Shown here: positions 17,091 through 26,223 of the stretch, in pieces
Layout: every line of letters starts with the position of its first letter
How positions within the stretch are numbered: the first letter of the stretch is position 1
Assembly (NCBI GenBank): GCA_020161695.1
Contig: JAIUOO010000001.1
Coordinates: 124,001-188,000, forward strand
Reading direction: 5' to 3'
Source of the DNA: Pseudomonadota bacterium
Lineage (GTDB): Bacteria; Pseudomonadota; Alphaproteobacteria; Rhizobiales; Phreatobacteraceae
DNA length: 64,000 nt
Program-made: the position numbers and the translations under genes
The notes under the pieces: generated by a model
Seen by the model: the letters and a program-made list of their open reading frames with translations, nothing else
Database searches by the model: none
Told to the model about the DNA's origin: nothing

Positions 17091-18620
17091 ATGAAGGTCC
17101 AAATCGACATGGGGTCGCAGCCCACCGGGCCGGCGGCCATGCTCGATCTCGAGGAGCTTCTGGCGACCCGCCTGCTGGTTCAGGGCAATTCCGGGTCCGG
17201 CAAGTCACACCTCCTGCGCCGCCTCATCGAGCAGAGCGCGCCCTGGGTGCAGCAATGCATCATCGACCCGGAAGGCGATTTCGTCACGCTGGCCGACCGG
17301 TTTGGCCATGTCGTCGTCGATGCCGAACGTCCGGAGGCCGAACTGACCCGGATCGCCGGCCGCATCCGCCAGCACCGCGTCTCGGTCGTGCTCAACCTCG
17401 AAGGCCTCGATGTCGAGCAGCAGATGCGGGCGGCGGCGGCCTTTCTCGGCGGGCTGTTCGATGCCGATCGCGATCACTGGTATCCGGTTCTGGTCGTGGT
17501 GGACGAGGCGCAGCTTTTCGCGCCCGCGGCAGCCGGCGAGGTCTCGGACGATGCCCGCAAGCTCTCGCTCGGCGCGATGACCAATCTGATGTGCCGTGGC
17601 CGCAAGCGCGGCCTTGCCGGCGTCATTGCCACCCAGCGCCTCGCCAAGCTCGCCAAGAACGTCGCGGCGGAAGCGTCCAACTTCCTGATGGGCCGCACCT
17701 TCCTCGATATCGACATGGCGCGCGCGGCCGACCTCCTCGGCATGGATCGGCGCCAGTCGGAGATGTTCCGCGACCTCGTGCGCGGCGACTTCGTGGCGCT
17801 CGGCCCGGCCCTTTCGCGCCGCCCCTTGCCGGTGACCATCGGGACCGTCGAGACATCCGCCCGTTCCACCAGCCCGAAGCTGACCCCGCTGCCCGATCAG
17901 CCCGAGCCGGCCGATGCGCGCGAGCTCATCTTCACGCCGGGTGCCGAAGAAAAGCAGCCGATCGTGCTGCGGCGACCGCCGCCGCCGACGCCGCCGCCCA
18001 CCGCCGACATCCTCGCCCAGCTTGCCCAGCACCGGGCCTCGGTCGCTGCGAGCCCGCCGGAACCGGCGGCGCCGGCCATGCCGGAAGCCGAGCGTTCGGC
18101 GCTGATCGACGCTGTTCTGCGCGACATTCTTGTCGACCCCGATGCCGGGTTCCGTAGCGTGGCGGTGCTCTATCAGGACTTTCTCGTGCGCTGCCGCATC
18201 CGCCGGGTGCCGGGCGAGCCGCCGACGCTCGCGACGTTCCGCCGGCGCCTCGCGGTCGCGCGGGCCGGTGTCGATACGGCAGCCGAGGGCGGCGAGGTGT
18301 GGGCTCAGGCGCTCGACCTGTCGGCGAGCCTGCCGGACGAGTTGCAGGGCGTGTTCCTCGTCATCGCGCGCGCGGCCCTCGCGGGCGAACCCTGCCCGTC
18401 GGATGCCACCATCGCCCGCATCTACGGCAGCCACTCGCCGAGCCGGGCGCGCCGGCTGATCGACTATTTCGAGGAACGCGGTCTGTTCGTCGTCCGGCCG
18501 GACATCCGGGGACAGCGCATCATCGCCCTGCCCGACCTCGGCTGCGAGACGGGACCGGGCGACCCCAAGGGGCCCGAAGCCGTCGCGGCAGCGCCCATGC
18601 TGGCTGCGGGAGCCTCCTGA
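17091..18620 (+). CDS. HerA-like/DUF87 ATPase, stand-alone
   Basis: A 509-residue P-loop ATPase of the HerA/FtsK superfamily. Walker A 'GNSGSGKSHLLRRL' lies near residue 33, the post-Walker 'IIDPEGDF' near residue 61, Walker B 'YPVLVVVDEAQLFAPA' near residue 132 and the sensor/arginine-finger stretch 'CRGRKRGLAGVIATQRLAKLAK' near residue 168. After residue 270 comes a proline-rich linker ('RRPPPPTPPPTAD') and a helical C-terminal domain I do not recognise; the last part ('DATIARIYGSHSPSRARRLI') resembles a winged helix. HerA proteins pump DNA with NurA nuclease, but no NurA gene is adjacent. Confidence 0.82.
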   Translation: MKVQIDMGSQPTGPAAMLDLEELLATRLLVQGNSGSGKSHLLRRLIEQSAPWVQQCIIDPEGDFVTLADRFGHVVVDAERPEAELTRIAGRIRQHRVSVVLNLEGLDVEQQMRAAAAFLGGLFDADRDHWYPVLVVVDEAQLFAPAAAGEVSDDARKLSLGAMTNLMCRGRKRGLAGVIATQRLAKLAKNVAAEASNFLMGRTFLDIDMARAADLLGMDRRQSEMFRDLVRGDFVALGPALSRRPLPVTIGTVETSARSTSPKLTPLPDQPEPADARELIFTPGAEEKQPIVLRRPPPPTPPPTADILAQLAQHRASVAASPPEPAAPAMPEAERSALIDAVLRDILVDPDAGFRSVAVLYQDFLVRCRIRRVPGEPPTLATFRRRLAVARAGVDTAAEGGEVWAQALDLSASLPDELQGVFLVIARAALAGEPCPSDATIARIYGSHSPSRARRLIDYFEERGLFVVRPDIRGQRIIALPDLGCETGPGDPKGPEAVAAAPMLAAGAS

Positions 18621-18797
18621 CCCTCATCGCCGCTGAACAATTGCCGGGCAGCACGGTTCGCCTTGCATAACCGGACGCGATGGCAAGAAGGCAGCCGGTT
18701 CCGCGAGCAGGCCTCCCGAGGGCCCGCACGGCAAGCCGTCGCTGACCGGTCCCGCGAAAACGCCTTGTTCGGGCGTGATGCCCAAGCCGGAAACCAG

Positions 18798-18835
18798 GAA
18801 AAGCAAAGCCCCGACCGGGTGATCCCGACCGGGGC
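18798..18835 (-). terminator. Intrinsic terminator of the RHH gene
   Basis: Read on the minus strand: GCCCCGGTCGGG-ATCA-CCCGGTCGGGGC, then TTTGCTTTTCC. A long GC stem with a two-base internal loop and a T-rich tail, 41 bp past the RHH stop. Confidence 0.75.
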
Positions 18836-18875
18836 GTCGATCGTCGATGAAATGCCGCGAGGTCGCGGCGGCCGC

Positions 18876-19079
18876 TCAGCCGTCGTTGGCGGCCTGCGGC
18901 CAGGTCGCGGGCGGCTGCTCCGGGCCGCGCCAGCTCAACATCAATCCGTTGCCGACCGCCCAGGCGCGGAGCGCCGCGAGCATCGCATCGTTGCGCGAGA
19001 CAGCCGGGCTGTCCTCCTCGATGAAGCGGTCGACGGCCGCGAGGAGATCCGGCGGCAGTTGAAGGCTGATCGTGGTCAT
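18876..19079 (-). CDS. Ribbon-helix-helix (CopG-like) protein
   Basis: A 67-residue protein with a clear RHH fold: beta strand 'TTISLQLPPDLL', helix 'AAVDRFIEEDS' and helix 'SRNDAMLAALRAWAVGNGL', then a tryptophan/proline-rich tail of about 20 residues. The start is ATG 19079, preceded by GGGGAAG. Such proteins act as antitoxins or as simple repressors; no toxin-like frame lies beside it and it has its own terminator, so I favour a solitary DNA-binding protein. Its target is unknown. Confidence 0.72.
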   Translation of the reverse strand: MTTISLQLPPDLLAAVDRFIEEDSPAVSRNDAMLAALRAWAVGNGLMLSWRGPEQPPATWPQAANDG

Positions 19080-19263
19080 GCGTCTTCCCCGCAATGGGCC
19101 CCGTTGCGGCAACTATCGACCAGCGCTGATGGACGCATGGTAAACGACAGGAGGGCTTTGCGCGGATGCGGTTGACCGCGCCTTAAAGGTATCCCGCAGA
19201 TTCGAAGCGTCCGCGCGGGCGCCTGTCCTCGAATGGCGCCCGCAACGGCTGTCCGGCGGCGGA

Positions 19264-21024
19264 TCACAGCTTGTAGGCCATCCTCAGGCCACCCCAGTGC
19301 TTGCCGGCTATGCGGATCGGCGCGTCGATCTCCTTCATCATCACCATGGTGCCGTTGCCCATGTCGCGGGCATAGGACTGGATGAGGAAGGGGCGGATCG
19401 AGCGCGCCGCCGAAAGCCCCGCCCGATCGTCGAAAATGCGCCTGTTGCGGCAGTTCGCCATGTTCCAGGCGGGATCGTTCGGCTTCTGCGGGTGCGAGTA
19501 GATGCGATTGTGCACCGGCAGATAGGCATTGCGGTCAACCGCCGCGCAGAAGGCCATGCGCTTGTCGGTTGCGAGCCACCGCTCCTGGATCGCGGGGAGG
19601 ATATCCTCCAGCACTTTCAGATAGCGCGTCGTGTACTGGACGGGATTGGTGCCGGGCACCGGTTCGTATTCGTTGTCGAAGAAGTCGTCGACCGGGATGC
19701 GGCCGCTGGCAATGGCGGCTTCGCAGGCGGCGGCGATCTCGGCGGCGACACTCTGGGCGGTCTCGACCTTGCCGGCATCGGCGGCCCGCAGCGCATCGAG
19801 CCTCGCATCGACGGCCGCGCGCGCCTTATCGTCGAGGCGCTCGAACTGGCAGTGAAGGCCGAACCCCGAGGCGCCGACCAGTTTCACCCGGACCGGGCCG
19901 ATGCCGTCGATGGCGCAGTCATAGCCATTGCCGACCAAGAACAAGCCTGAATCCGGCACGGCCAGCAGCATGCCGCCGGCCGAAAGATCGACCGTCCGCG
20001 CCTGAACCGCTCCCTTGCGGCCGACGATGCGCACGGGGATGTCGACCGGCAGGCGGTCGTCGCCGCGGCGGTCGCCAATCTCCGACTGACGGAGGAAAAT
20101 GGTGAAGCGCGAGCGCAGCTTGCCGGCCAGCGCCTGCGCCTCGCGGCCCGCCGCATCCGCCTCGGCCGAGGTGCTGGCGGCATCGTTGGCAGCGCGGTCG
20201 ATGCCCGCAGCCTCCGCCGAGACCGTCTCGATGAAGCGCGACGTGTCGGAAGCGGAGCGGGAAATCTCGCTGATCGTGGCGACCTGCTGGTCAACGGCGC
20301 TCGCGACCGAGGCGAAGACCGGCCGGATCGCCTCGACCGCCTCGGCGATCTCGCGCACGGCGCCGATGGAGGCCTGGCTGTCGGACTGGAGCTGCGCGAT
20401 GCGTCGCGCGATCTCGTCGGTCGCCCGCTGCGTCTCCTGGCTGAGGTTCTTCACCTCGTTGGCAACCACCGCGAAGCCCTTGCCGGCCTCCCCGGCGCGA
20501 GCCGCCTCGATGGTGGCGTTGAGGGCGAGTAGGTTGGTCTGCCGCGCGATCTTGGCGATCAGCCCGACGACCTGATCGATCTCGGTGGAGGAGGCGCGCA
20601 GGCTGTCGACGCTCCTCGATGCCGCGCCGGCCGCAGCAATGGCGCCCTGCGTCAGCTGCGTCGCCTGATGGACCTGGCTGCCGATCTCGCCGGCGCTCTG
20701 GGCGAATTCCTCGGTCGCCGCCGCGAGCTGTCGCGAGTTTTCGGTGGCGCTGGCAGTCATCTGGTCGAGGGCGCGGGAGCGCTCGCGGATGCCGGTCAGT
20801 GCCTGCATGGCCGCAGCGGTGCCGTCGTGGACGCGGTCGGCGGAGGCCGAGACGTCGCGGATCACCTTCATCAGGTCGGACTCTACGAGGTCGAGCGTGT
20901 GGCGGACCTGCGCGATCCGGTGACGCAGCAATCCGGCTTCAGCTTCGGCCTCAGGCGCCTCGGATCCATGCACGACATCGACGGGCGGCGCGGGCCGCCC
21001 CTTCAGCAATTGGCCAAAACCCAT
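19264..21024 (-). CDS. Cytosolic methyl-accepting chemotaxis protein with PilZ domain
   Basis: A 586-residue chemoreceptor with no transmembrane helix. Order of domains: coiled coil (about 40-130); the MCP signalling hairpin with the conserved tip ('[25 protein letters not shown]', read from about residue 165); a PilZ domain near residues 320-410 with both c-di-GMP motifs, RxxxR ('RGDDR') and DxSxxG ('DLSAGG'); and a C-terminal sensor-like region ('[17 protein letters not shown]', '[13 protein letters not shown]', '[11 protein letters not shown]') of Cache/PAS-like pattern. It probably couples c-di-GMP and another signal to CheA. A CtrA-like box lies upstream. No che genes are nearby. Confidence 0.85.
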   Translation of the reverse strand: MGFGQLLKGRPAPPVDVVHGSEAPEAEAEAGLLRHRIAQVRHTLDLVESDLMKVIRDVSASADRVHDGTAAAMQALTGIRERSRALDQMTASATENSRQLAAATEEFAQSAGEIGSQVHQATQLTQGAIAAAGAASRSVDSLRASSTEIDQVVGLIAKIARQTNLLALNATIEAARAGEAGKGFAVVANEVKNLSQETQRATDEIARRIAQLQSDSQASIGAVREIAEAVEAIRPVFASVASAVDQQVATISEISRSASDTSRFIETVSAEAAGIDRAANDAASTSAEADAAGREAQALAGKLRSRFTIFLRQSEIGDRRGDDRLPVDIPVRIVGRKGAVQARTVDLSAGGMLLAVPDSGLFLVGNGYDCAIDGIGPVRVKLVGASGFGLHCQFERLDDKARAAVDARLDALRAADAGKVETAQSVAAEIAAACEAAIASGRIPVDDFFDNEYEPVPGTNPVQYTTRYLKVLEDILPAIQERWLATDKRMAFCAAVDRNAYLPVHNRIYSHPQKPNDPAWNMANCRNRRIFDDRAGLSAARSIRPFLIQSYARDMGNGTMVMMKEIDAPIRIAGKHWGGLRMAYKL

Positions 21025-21086
21025 CGGTCGTCCCCCGGCCGCCCTTCGTGGGGCAGGCACATTGCCGACAGGCTAGTCGAACATGG

Positions 21087-21101
21087 TAAATGGCCGCTTA
21101 A
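21087..21101 (-). promoter_or_regulatory. CtrA-like box upstream of the MCP gene
   Basis: On the minus strand the sequence is TTAA-GCGGCCA-TTTA, one mismatch from the CtrA consensus TTAA-N7-TTAA, and it continues as CCAT. It is about 63 bp upstream of the chemoreceptor ATG. Confidence 0.4.
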
Positions 21102-21136
21102 GTGCCGTCTTTTCCGGTGTTCATCAGGCGAAAGTA

Positions 21137-21820
21137 TTACGCAGCGGAAACCGGCGCCAGAAGGCGCGCCACGGCGGCCGGAAGCTCGTCGTAATGGCCG
21201 ATGATCGCATCGGGGCCAAGCTGTTCCAGCGGGATCGCGGTATAGCCGCCGGCAAAGCCGACGACCGGCACGCCAGCCGCCTGTCCGGCCCGGATGTCGG
21301 GCTCGGCATCGCCGACCATCACCGCGCGGGCGGCATCGCCGCCAGCATCGCGGATGGTCATCAGCAGATGGCCGGGGTCGGGCTTGCGGACCGGATAGGT
21401 GTCCGAACCCGAGATGAAGGCAAAGCGGCGGGTCATGTCGAGTTCGTCCAGCAGCATCCGCGCGAGGCGCTGGATCTTGTTGGTGCAGACGGCCAGCACC
21501 ATGCCCTCGCCGGCCAGCCTGTCCAGCGCCGCGAGAATGCCCGGGAACGGCCGGCTGTCGCGCGCGATGCGCTTCTCGTAGGCCTCGACATAGCGTCCGT
21601 AGACGCGCTCGACCTCGGCCGCCTCCTTGCCGCGCCCCTGAAGCCTGAGCGCCTTCTCGATCATCGGCCTCATGCCGTGGCCGATCAGCTGCTTCGCCTC
21701 GTTCAGGTCGACCGGGTGCAGGCCTTCCTCCTCCAGCAGCCAGGACAGCGTGCCGATCAGGTCCGGATGGGTGTCGACGAGCGTGCCGTCGAGGTCGAAG
21801 ACGATGGTGGGGGCGGTCAT
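21137..21820 (-). CDS. gph: Phosphoglycolate phosphatase (HAD-IA)
   Basis: A 227-residue HAD hydrolase. Motif I is 'FDLDGTLVDTHPDL' with the nucleophilic Asp and its +2 Asp. Motif II lies in 'VCTNKIQRLA', the motif III Lys in 'VRKPDPGHLL', and motif IV is 'VMVGDAEPDIRAG'. The cap and length match Gph, which removes 2-phosphoglycolate made by DNA repair or Rubisco oxygenation. A related phosphatase of the same subfamily cannot be excluded. It lies downstream of nothing on its strand and is divergent from gabD. Confidence 0.85.
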   Translation of the reverse strand: MTAPTIVFDLDGTLVDTHPDLIGTLSWLLEEEGLHPVDLNEAKQLIGHGMRPMIEKALRLQGRGKEAAEVERVYGRYVEAYEKRIARDSRPFPGILAALDRLAGEGMVLAVCTNKIQRLARMLLDELDMTRRFAFISGSDTYPVRKPDPGHLLMTIRDAGGDAARAVMVGDAEPDIRAGQAAGVPVVGFAGGYTAIPLEQLGPDAIIGHYDELPAAVARLLAPVSAA

Positions 21821-21980
21821 TGGCTCGGTCGAACTTCCTGTCTCGCCCCCTCATGCCGGAACCGGCCGCCGCTGTCACCCGGCGTCGCGCCCGCGCCCCC
21901 CTGCCCTGCGCGAAACGGGATGCGGCGGACCGGGGCGGATGATAGAAAGCGCGCCTCTCATTCCAGCCGCGGAGGCCATG

Positions 21981-23453
21981 ATGAACGCGCCCCTGAAGAC
22001 CACGCCCCTGCCGCTCAAGGATCCGAGCCTGCTCAAGTCGCAGTGCTACGTGAACGGCGAGTGGATCGGCACACCCGTCGATCCGGTCATCAACCCCGCC
22101 ACCGGCCAGACCATCGGCCATGTGCCGCGCCTCGGCGCGAAGGAAGCCGCGGAAGCCGTCGAGCATGCCGACAAGGCGTTCAAGCTCTGGTCGAAGAAGA
22201 CCGCCAAGGAGCGCTCGAACATCCTGCGCAAGTGGTTCGACCTGATGATCGCCAACACGGACGATCTCGGCCTGATCATGACCTCCGAGCAGGGCAAGCC
22301 GCTGGCCGAGGCCAAGGGCGAGGTCGCCTATGCCGCCTCCTTCGTCGAGTTCTTCGCCGAGGAAGCCCGCCGCGTCTATGGCGACATCGTGCCGACGCAC
22401 CGCAACGACCACCGCGTGCTGGTCGCCAAGCAGCCGATCGGCGTCTGCGCCGCCATCACGCCGTGGAACTTCCCGGCGGCGATGATCACCCGCAAATGCT
22501 CGCCGGCGATCTCGGTCGGCTGCACCATGGTGGTGAAGCCCGCTCCGGAGACGCCGCTGACCGCGCTGGCGCTGGCCGAGCTCGCCCACCGCGCCGGCCT
22601 GCCTGCCGGCGTCCTCAACATCATCACGGGTGACGCCGCCCCCATCGGCAAGACCTGGTGCGAGCACCCGACCGTCCGCTTCATCGGCTTCACCGGCTCG
22701 ACGCCGGTCGGCAAGCTGCTGATGGCGCAGGCCGCCGCCACCGTGAAGCGCGTCGGGCTCGAACTCGGCGGCAACGCGCCCTTCATCGTCTTCGACGACG
22801 CCGACATCGATGCGGCGGTCGAGGGCGCGATGATCTCCAAGTACCGCAACATGGGTCAGACCTGCGTTTGTGCGAACCGCATCTACGTGCAGGACAAGGT
22901 CCACGACGAGTTCGTCGCCAAGTTCACCGCCAAGGTGCGCGAGCTCAAGGTCGGCAACGGCGTCGAGGCCGGCGTCATGCAGGGTCCGCTGATCAAGGCC
23001 GCCGCCATCGAGAAGGTCGAGGCCCATGTGAAGGACGCCGTCGCCAAGGGCGGCAAGATCGAGACCGGCGGCAAGCGCTCGGACCTCGGCTTCACCTTCT
23101 TCGAGCCGACCGTCATCTCCGGCGTGACCTCCGAGATGCAGGTGACCCGCGAGGAGACTTTCGGTCCCGTCGCGCCGATCTATCGCTTCAAGACCGAGGA
23201 TGAGGCCGTGGCGCTCGCCAATGCCACGCAGTTCGGCCTTGCCAGCTACTTCTATGGCCGCGATGTCGGCCGCATCTTCCGGGTCGCCGAGGCGCTCGAA
23301 TACGGCATGGTCGGCATCAATACCGGCCTCGTCGGCGTCGATATCGCGCCCTTCGGCGGCGTGAAAGAATCCGGCATCGGCCGCGAGGGCTCGCATTACG
23401 GCCTCGACGAGTTCATCGAGATCAAGCTGATGATGCTCGGCGGCATCCAGTAA
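21981..23453 (+). CDS. gabD: NAD(P)-dependent succinate-semialdehyde dehydrogenase
   Basis: A 490-residue aldehyde dehydrogenase of the GabD group, oxidising succinic semialdehyde to succinate. Visible motifs are 'ITPWNFPAAMITRKCSPAI' (cofactor site), 'FTGSTPVGK', the catalytic Glu in 'LELGGNAPF', the catalytic Cys in 'MGQTCVCANR' and 'ETFGPVAPI'. 'GVKESGIGREG' near the end is typical of GabD. Two tandem ATGs exist (21978 and 21981); GGAGG at 21971 favours the second. A strong terminator follows, so it is probably monocistronic. Confidence 0.92.
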   Translation: MNAPLKTTPLPLKDPSLLKSQCYVNGEWIGTPVDPVINPATGQTIGHVPRLGAKEAAEAVEHADKAFKLWSKKTAKERSNILRKWFDLMIANTDDLGLIMTSEQGKPLAEAKGEVAYAASFVEFFAEEARRVYGDIVPTHRNDHRVLVAKQPIGVCAAITPWNFPAAMITRKCSPAISVGCTMVVKPAPETPLTALALAELAHRAGLPAGVLNIITGDAAPIGKTWCEHPTVRFIGFTGSTPVGKLLMAQAAATVKRVGLELGGNAPFIVFDDADIDAAVEGAMISKYRNMGQTCVCANRIYVQDKVHDEFVAKFTAKVRELKVGNGVEAGVMQGPLIKAAAIEKVEAHVKDAVAKGGKIETGGKRSDLGFTFFEPTVISGVTSEMQVTREETFGPVAPIYRFKTEDEAVALANATQFGLASYFYGRDVGRIFRVAEALEYGMVGINTGLVGVDIAPFGGVKESGIGREGSHYGLDEFIEIKLMMLGGIQ

Positions 23454-23476
23454 CAGGCAAGGCCCGGTGAATTTGG

Positions 23477-23508
23477 GGGCGGCGTCGCGAGGCGCCGCCC
23501 TTTTTTTT
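23477..23508 (+). terminator. Intrinsic terminator of gabD
   Basis: GGGCGGCG-N8-CGCCGCCC followed by eight T residues, 23 bp after the gabD stop: a textbook Rho-independent terminator. Confidence 0.92.
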
Positions 23509-23525
23509 GCGTTCCGAGCCTGCCG

Positions 23526-25064
23526 TCAGCGCAGGTCCGCGACGCTGACCGGCGCGCGCGATCTCAGGCCCTTCGCCGGCACGATGACGAGGTCGAGTTC
23601 CGGCCGGCCGCCCCGGCCGATGGAGACGCGCTCCGGCTCGCCGATCACCACGAACTGGCTTTGCAGCGCCTGCTGCTGCCGCGCCCACGTGCCGGCCAGC
23701 GCCACGATGAGAATGTCGGCGCCCAGATAGGCCCGCTGGACCTGCCTGAAGGCGAAGCCGCGCGGGTCGGGGCCGATGACCATGACATCGGCGCGGTCGC
23801 CCACGGCAAGGTCGATCTTGCCGCCCTCGTTCCAGGTCAGCGCAACGACGACCGGGCCCGACCGCGCGCCGACGCCGCGCGCGGCCAGCAGCGGCCTGAG
23901 TTCGGTCCAGTTGAAGGCGTCGATGGTCGGATCAGCCCGTACCGGCACGCCAAAGCGGGTGAGAACGCCGCTGGCGCCGATCGCGCCGATGACGAGCGGC
24001 AGAGCCACGGCGAGGCCGAGGCACCATTTTGCCCAGGCGCGCGGCGACGAGCTCGCATCGGGGTTCGCGACCATCCACGCGCCGAGCAGCGGGAAGACGA
24101 AGAACCAGCCCGGCATCGGCCAATGCGGCAGCGCCCAGCCCGACCAGAGCGACTGCACCGTGAAATAGAGGATCGTCGGCGCGGCGAGCGCGAGGCAGAA
24201 CAGGACCCGCGGCTCACGGATGCGGGCGAAACTCGCGCCGAAAATGGTCGCGAGCGGCACGGCGATCCACGGCGCCAGCCAGACGAACTGGCCGGCCAGC
24301 ATCTGCGCGAAGGCGGCGAGTGTCAGCCCCCTGCCCCCGCCGCGCCCGGCCTGGAATTTCAACGAGGCCCAGTCGTTGGCAAGATTCCAGATGATGATGG
24401 GCGAGACGCAGAGCGCGGCCACGAATGCGCCGATGTAGGGAGCTGGGTGGACCAGCCAGCGCCGATGCTCCGTGGCGATCAGGAAAGCCGCCAATCCGGC
24501 AATGACGAAGACCGCAGAATATTTGGACAGGCCGGCAAGGCCGAAGCAGAGCCCAGCCAGCAGCCAGCACCGCCACGGCGACGGGTTCTCTCCTTCAGCA
24601 GGGAAGAAGAGTTTCGCCAGCGCCAGCATGCCGCCCGCGAGGAAGAACAGCAGCGGCCCGTCCGGCACGATCCACGTGCCGGGGGATGCCAGAAAGAACA
24701 GCGAGCAGTTCAGCGCCAGAACGGACCAGACGGCCGGCCAGCCGCCGAACAGGCGCTCGGTCAGCCGGAACATCAGCCAGGACGTGCCGGCGAACAGAAG
24801 GATGAACGGCAGGCGCACGGCCCATGTCGTGCCGAAGACCAGCATCGAGGCATGGGCCAGCCACAGGTGCAGCGGCGGGTGGTCGAAATAGGACAGCGCG
24901 AGGTGCCGCGCCTGCCCGAGCGTGTAGCTCTCGTCGACGCCGAAGCCGAGCATGGCGGCGAAGGCAATGCGCAGCGCCATGAAGCCGGCGATCAGCGCCA
25001 GTGCGGCGCGCGCTGGATTTGCCGGCAGGCGGTCGAACGGGGTGGCGGTCGCGGCGGCGCTCAT
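23526..25064 (-). CDS. GT39/ArnT-like membrane glycosyltransferase
   Basis: A 512-residue integral membrane protein of the dolichyl-phosphate-mannose/ArnT superfamily. The first loop contains the conserved acidic 'GVDESYTLGQARHLALSYFDHPPLHLW', read here as DE near residue 39 and the DHPP motif near residue 55. About ten hydrophobic helices follow, ending in a short soluble C-terminal domain. Such enzymes move a sugar from a polyprenyl-phosphate donor to lipid A, protein or glycan outside the cytoplasm; the acceptor is unknown. It follows the LysE gene by 18 bp on the same strand, probably in one transcript. Confidence 0.85.
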   Translation of the reverse strand: MSAAATATPFDRLPANPARAALALIAGFMALRIAFAAMLGFGVDESYTLGQARHLALSYFDHPPLHLWLAHASMLVFGTTWAVRLPFILLFAGTSWLMFRLTERLFGGWPAVWSVLALNCSLFFLASPGTWIVPDGPLLFFLAGGMLALAKLFFPAEGENPSPWRCWLLAGLCFGLAGLSKYSAVFVIAGLAAFLIATEHRRWLVHPAPYIGAFVAALCVSPIIIWNLANDWASLKFQAGRGGGRGLTLAAFAQMLAGQFVWLAPWIAVPLATIFGASFARIREPRVLFCLALAAPTILYFTVQSLWSGWALPHWPMPGWFFVFPLLGAWMVANPDASSSPRAWAKWCLGLAVALPLVIGAIGASGVLTRFGVPVRADPTIDAFNWTELRPLLAARGVGARSGPVVVALTWNEGGKIDLAVGDRADVMVIGPDPRGFAFRQVQRAYLGADILIVALAGTWARQQQALQSQFVVIGEPERVSIGRGGRPELDLVIVPAKGLRSRAPVSVADLR

Positions 25065-25082
25065 GCGGCGCGGCTTAGCGGA

Positions 25083-25715
25083 TCAGGCGCGCCCGCGATA
25101 GCTCTGCACTGCATCCGTCACCGACTTGGCGCCGAACAGGACGAAGGTGAGGCCGACGAGCCGGGTGACGATCAGGCCGCGCGTCATGAAGAAGCGCCTG
25201 ACCGCCGGCAGGCCGGCGACCGCGACGAGGATGACGTCTGCGAGGATGAAGCCGAGGAAGGCGACCAGCATGACCAGCGGCGCCATGTCCCAGGTCAGCA
25301 GGCCCGAATAGTGGCCGACCAGAACCGTGAACATGGCGACCGACACCGGATAGGCCTTCGGATTGGTGATGCCGAAGACGAGGCCCGCCAGCAGCGGATG
25401 CCGGCCGCCGATGACCGTCGTGCCCGATGCCTCCTTCGCCAGCATGGCCTTGATGCCGAGGAAGATCAGATAGGCGCCGCAGACAAGGCCCAGCGTCTCG
25501 AACAGCAGGGGACCGAGCTGATTGACGCCGACGATGGCGGCAAGCGCCAGCGTGCCCCAGAGCACGTCGCCGACGAGATGGCCGGTGACGAACCAGGTGC
25601 CGGACATGCGCCCCTCCTTCGCGGCAAGCGCGAAGAGCGCGAGGAAGGCCGGCCCCGGCGTCAGGACATAGATCATGGCCGCGGCGAGGGTCGCGAAGAA
25701 AAGGCCGAAGGTCAT
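25083..25715 (-). CDS. LysE/RhtB-family amino-acid exporter
   Basis: A 210-residue membrane protein of the LysE superfamily, exporting amino acids or similar metabolites by proton antiport. The N-terminal 'MIYVLTPGPAFLALFALAAKEGR' region (TPGP motif) and 'GITNPKAYPVSVAMF' (NPKA motif) are diagnostic; six hydrophobic helices are visible. The frame is open to 25796, but the ATG at 25715 fits family length. It is the first gene of a probable pair with the glycosyltransferase. Confidence 0.87.
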   Translation of the reverse strand: MTFGLFFATLAAAMIYVLTPGPAFLALFALAAKEGRMSGTWFVTGHLVGDVLWGTLALAAIVGVNQLGPLLFETLGLVCGAYLIFLGIKAMLAKEASGTTVIGGRHPLLAGLVFGITNPKAYPVSVAMFTVLVGHYSGLLTWDMAPLVMLVAFLGFILADVILVAVAGLPAVRRFFMTRGLIVTRLVGLTFVLFGAKSVTDAVQSYRGRA

Positions 25716-25866
25716 GGGAAGGCGCGGCTCCGAAAGGTTCGGCCGCCACCGGAACATGCATGGCCGTGCCCTGTCAAAAGCCGCTTGCAGGGTCACTCCG
25801 GCGGGAGGACTTTGCTATAGGGATGAGACAAGCAGCAGCGGCCACTGTGCCGCGGAGGACACGCCC

Positions 25867-26217
25867 ATGATCGCGATCATCTTCGAGGTGCGGCCGGCCG
25901 ACGGGCGCAAGGAGGCCTATCTCGACATCGCCGCCAAGCTGCGCGTCGAACTGGAGAAGATCGACGGCTTCATCGCGGTCGAGCGGTTTCAGAGCATCAC
26001 CGATCCCGGCAAGATGCTGTCGCTCTCGACCTTCCGCGACGAAGCGGCCGTGACGGCCTGGCGCAACCATCCGATGCACCGTTCGGCACAGGCCGCCGGC
26101 CGCTCCGGCGTCTTCGCGGGATACCGGCTGCGCGTCGCCTCGATCATCCGCGACTACGGCATGGAGGAAAACCGCGATGAAGCGCCGGGCGACAGCCGGG
26201 CGCTCCATCACGCGTGA
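25867..26217 (+). CDS. Antibiotic biosynthesis monooxygenase (ABM) domain protein
   Basis: A 116-residue dimeric alpha-beta barrel protein of the ABM type. 'AIIFEVRPADGRKEAYLDIA' is the first strand and helix, 'VERFQSITDPGKMLSLSTFRD' the central strands, and 'AVTAWRNHPMHRSAQAAGR' the helix with the common W..H..H pattern. Family members include quinol monooxygenases and heme-degrading enzymes; many are uncharacterised. GGAGGA lies 9 nt before the ATG. It is convergent with the Bug gene, whose stop is 6 bp away. Confidence 0.82.
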   Translation: MIAIIFEVRPADGRKEAYLDIAAKLRVELEKIDGFIAVERFQSITDPGKMLSLSTFRDEAAVTAWRNHPMHRSAQAAGRSGVFAGYRLRVASIIRDYGMEENRDEAPGDSRALHHA

Positions 26218-26223
26218 GTCGCA

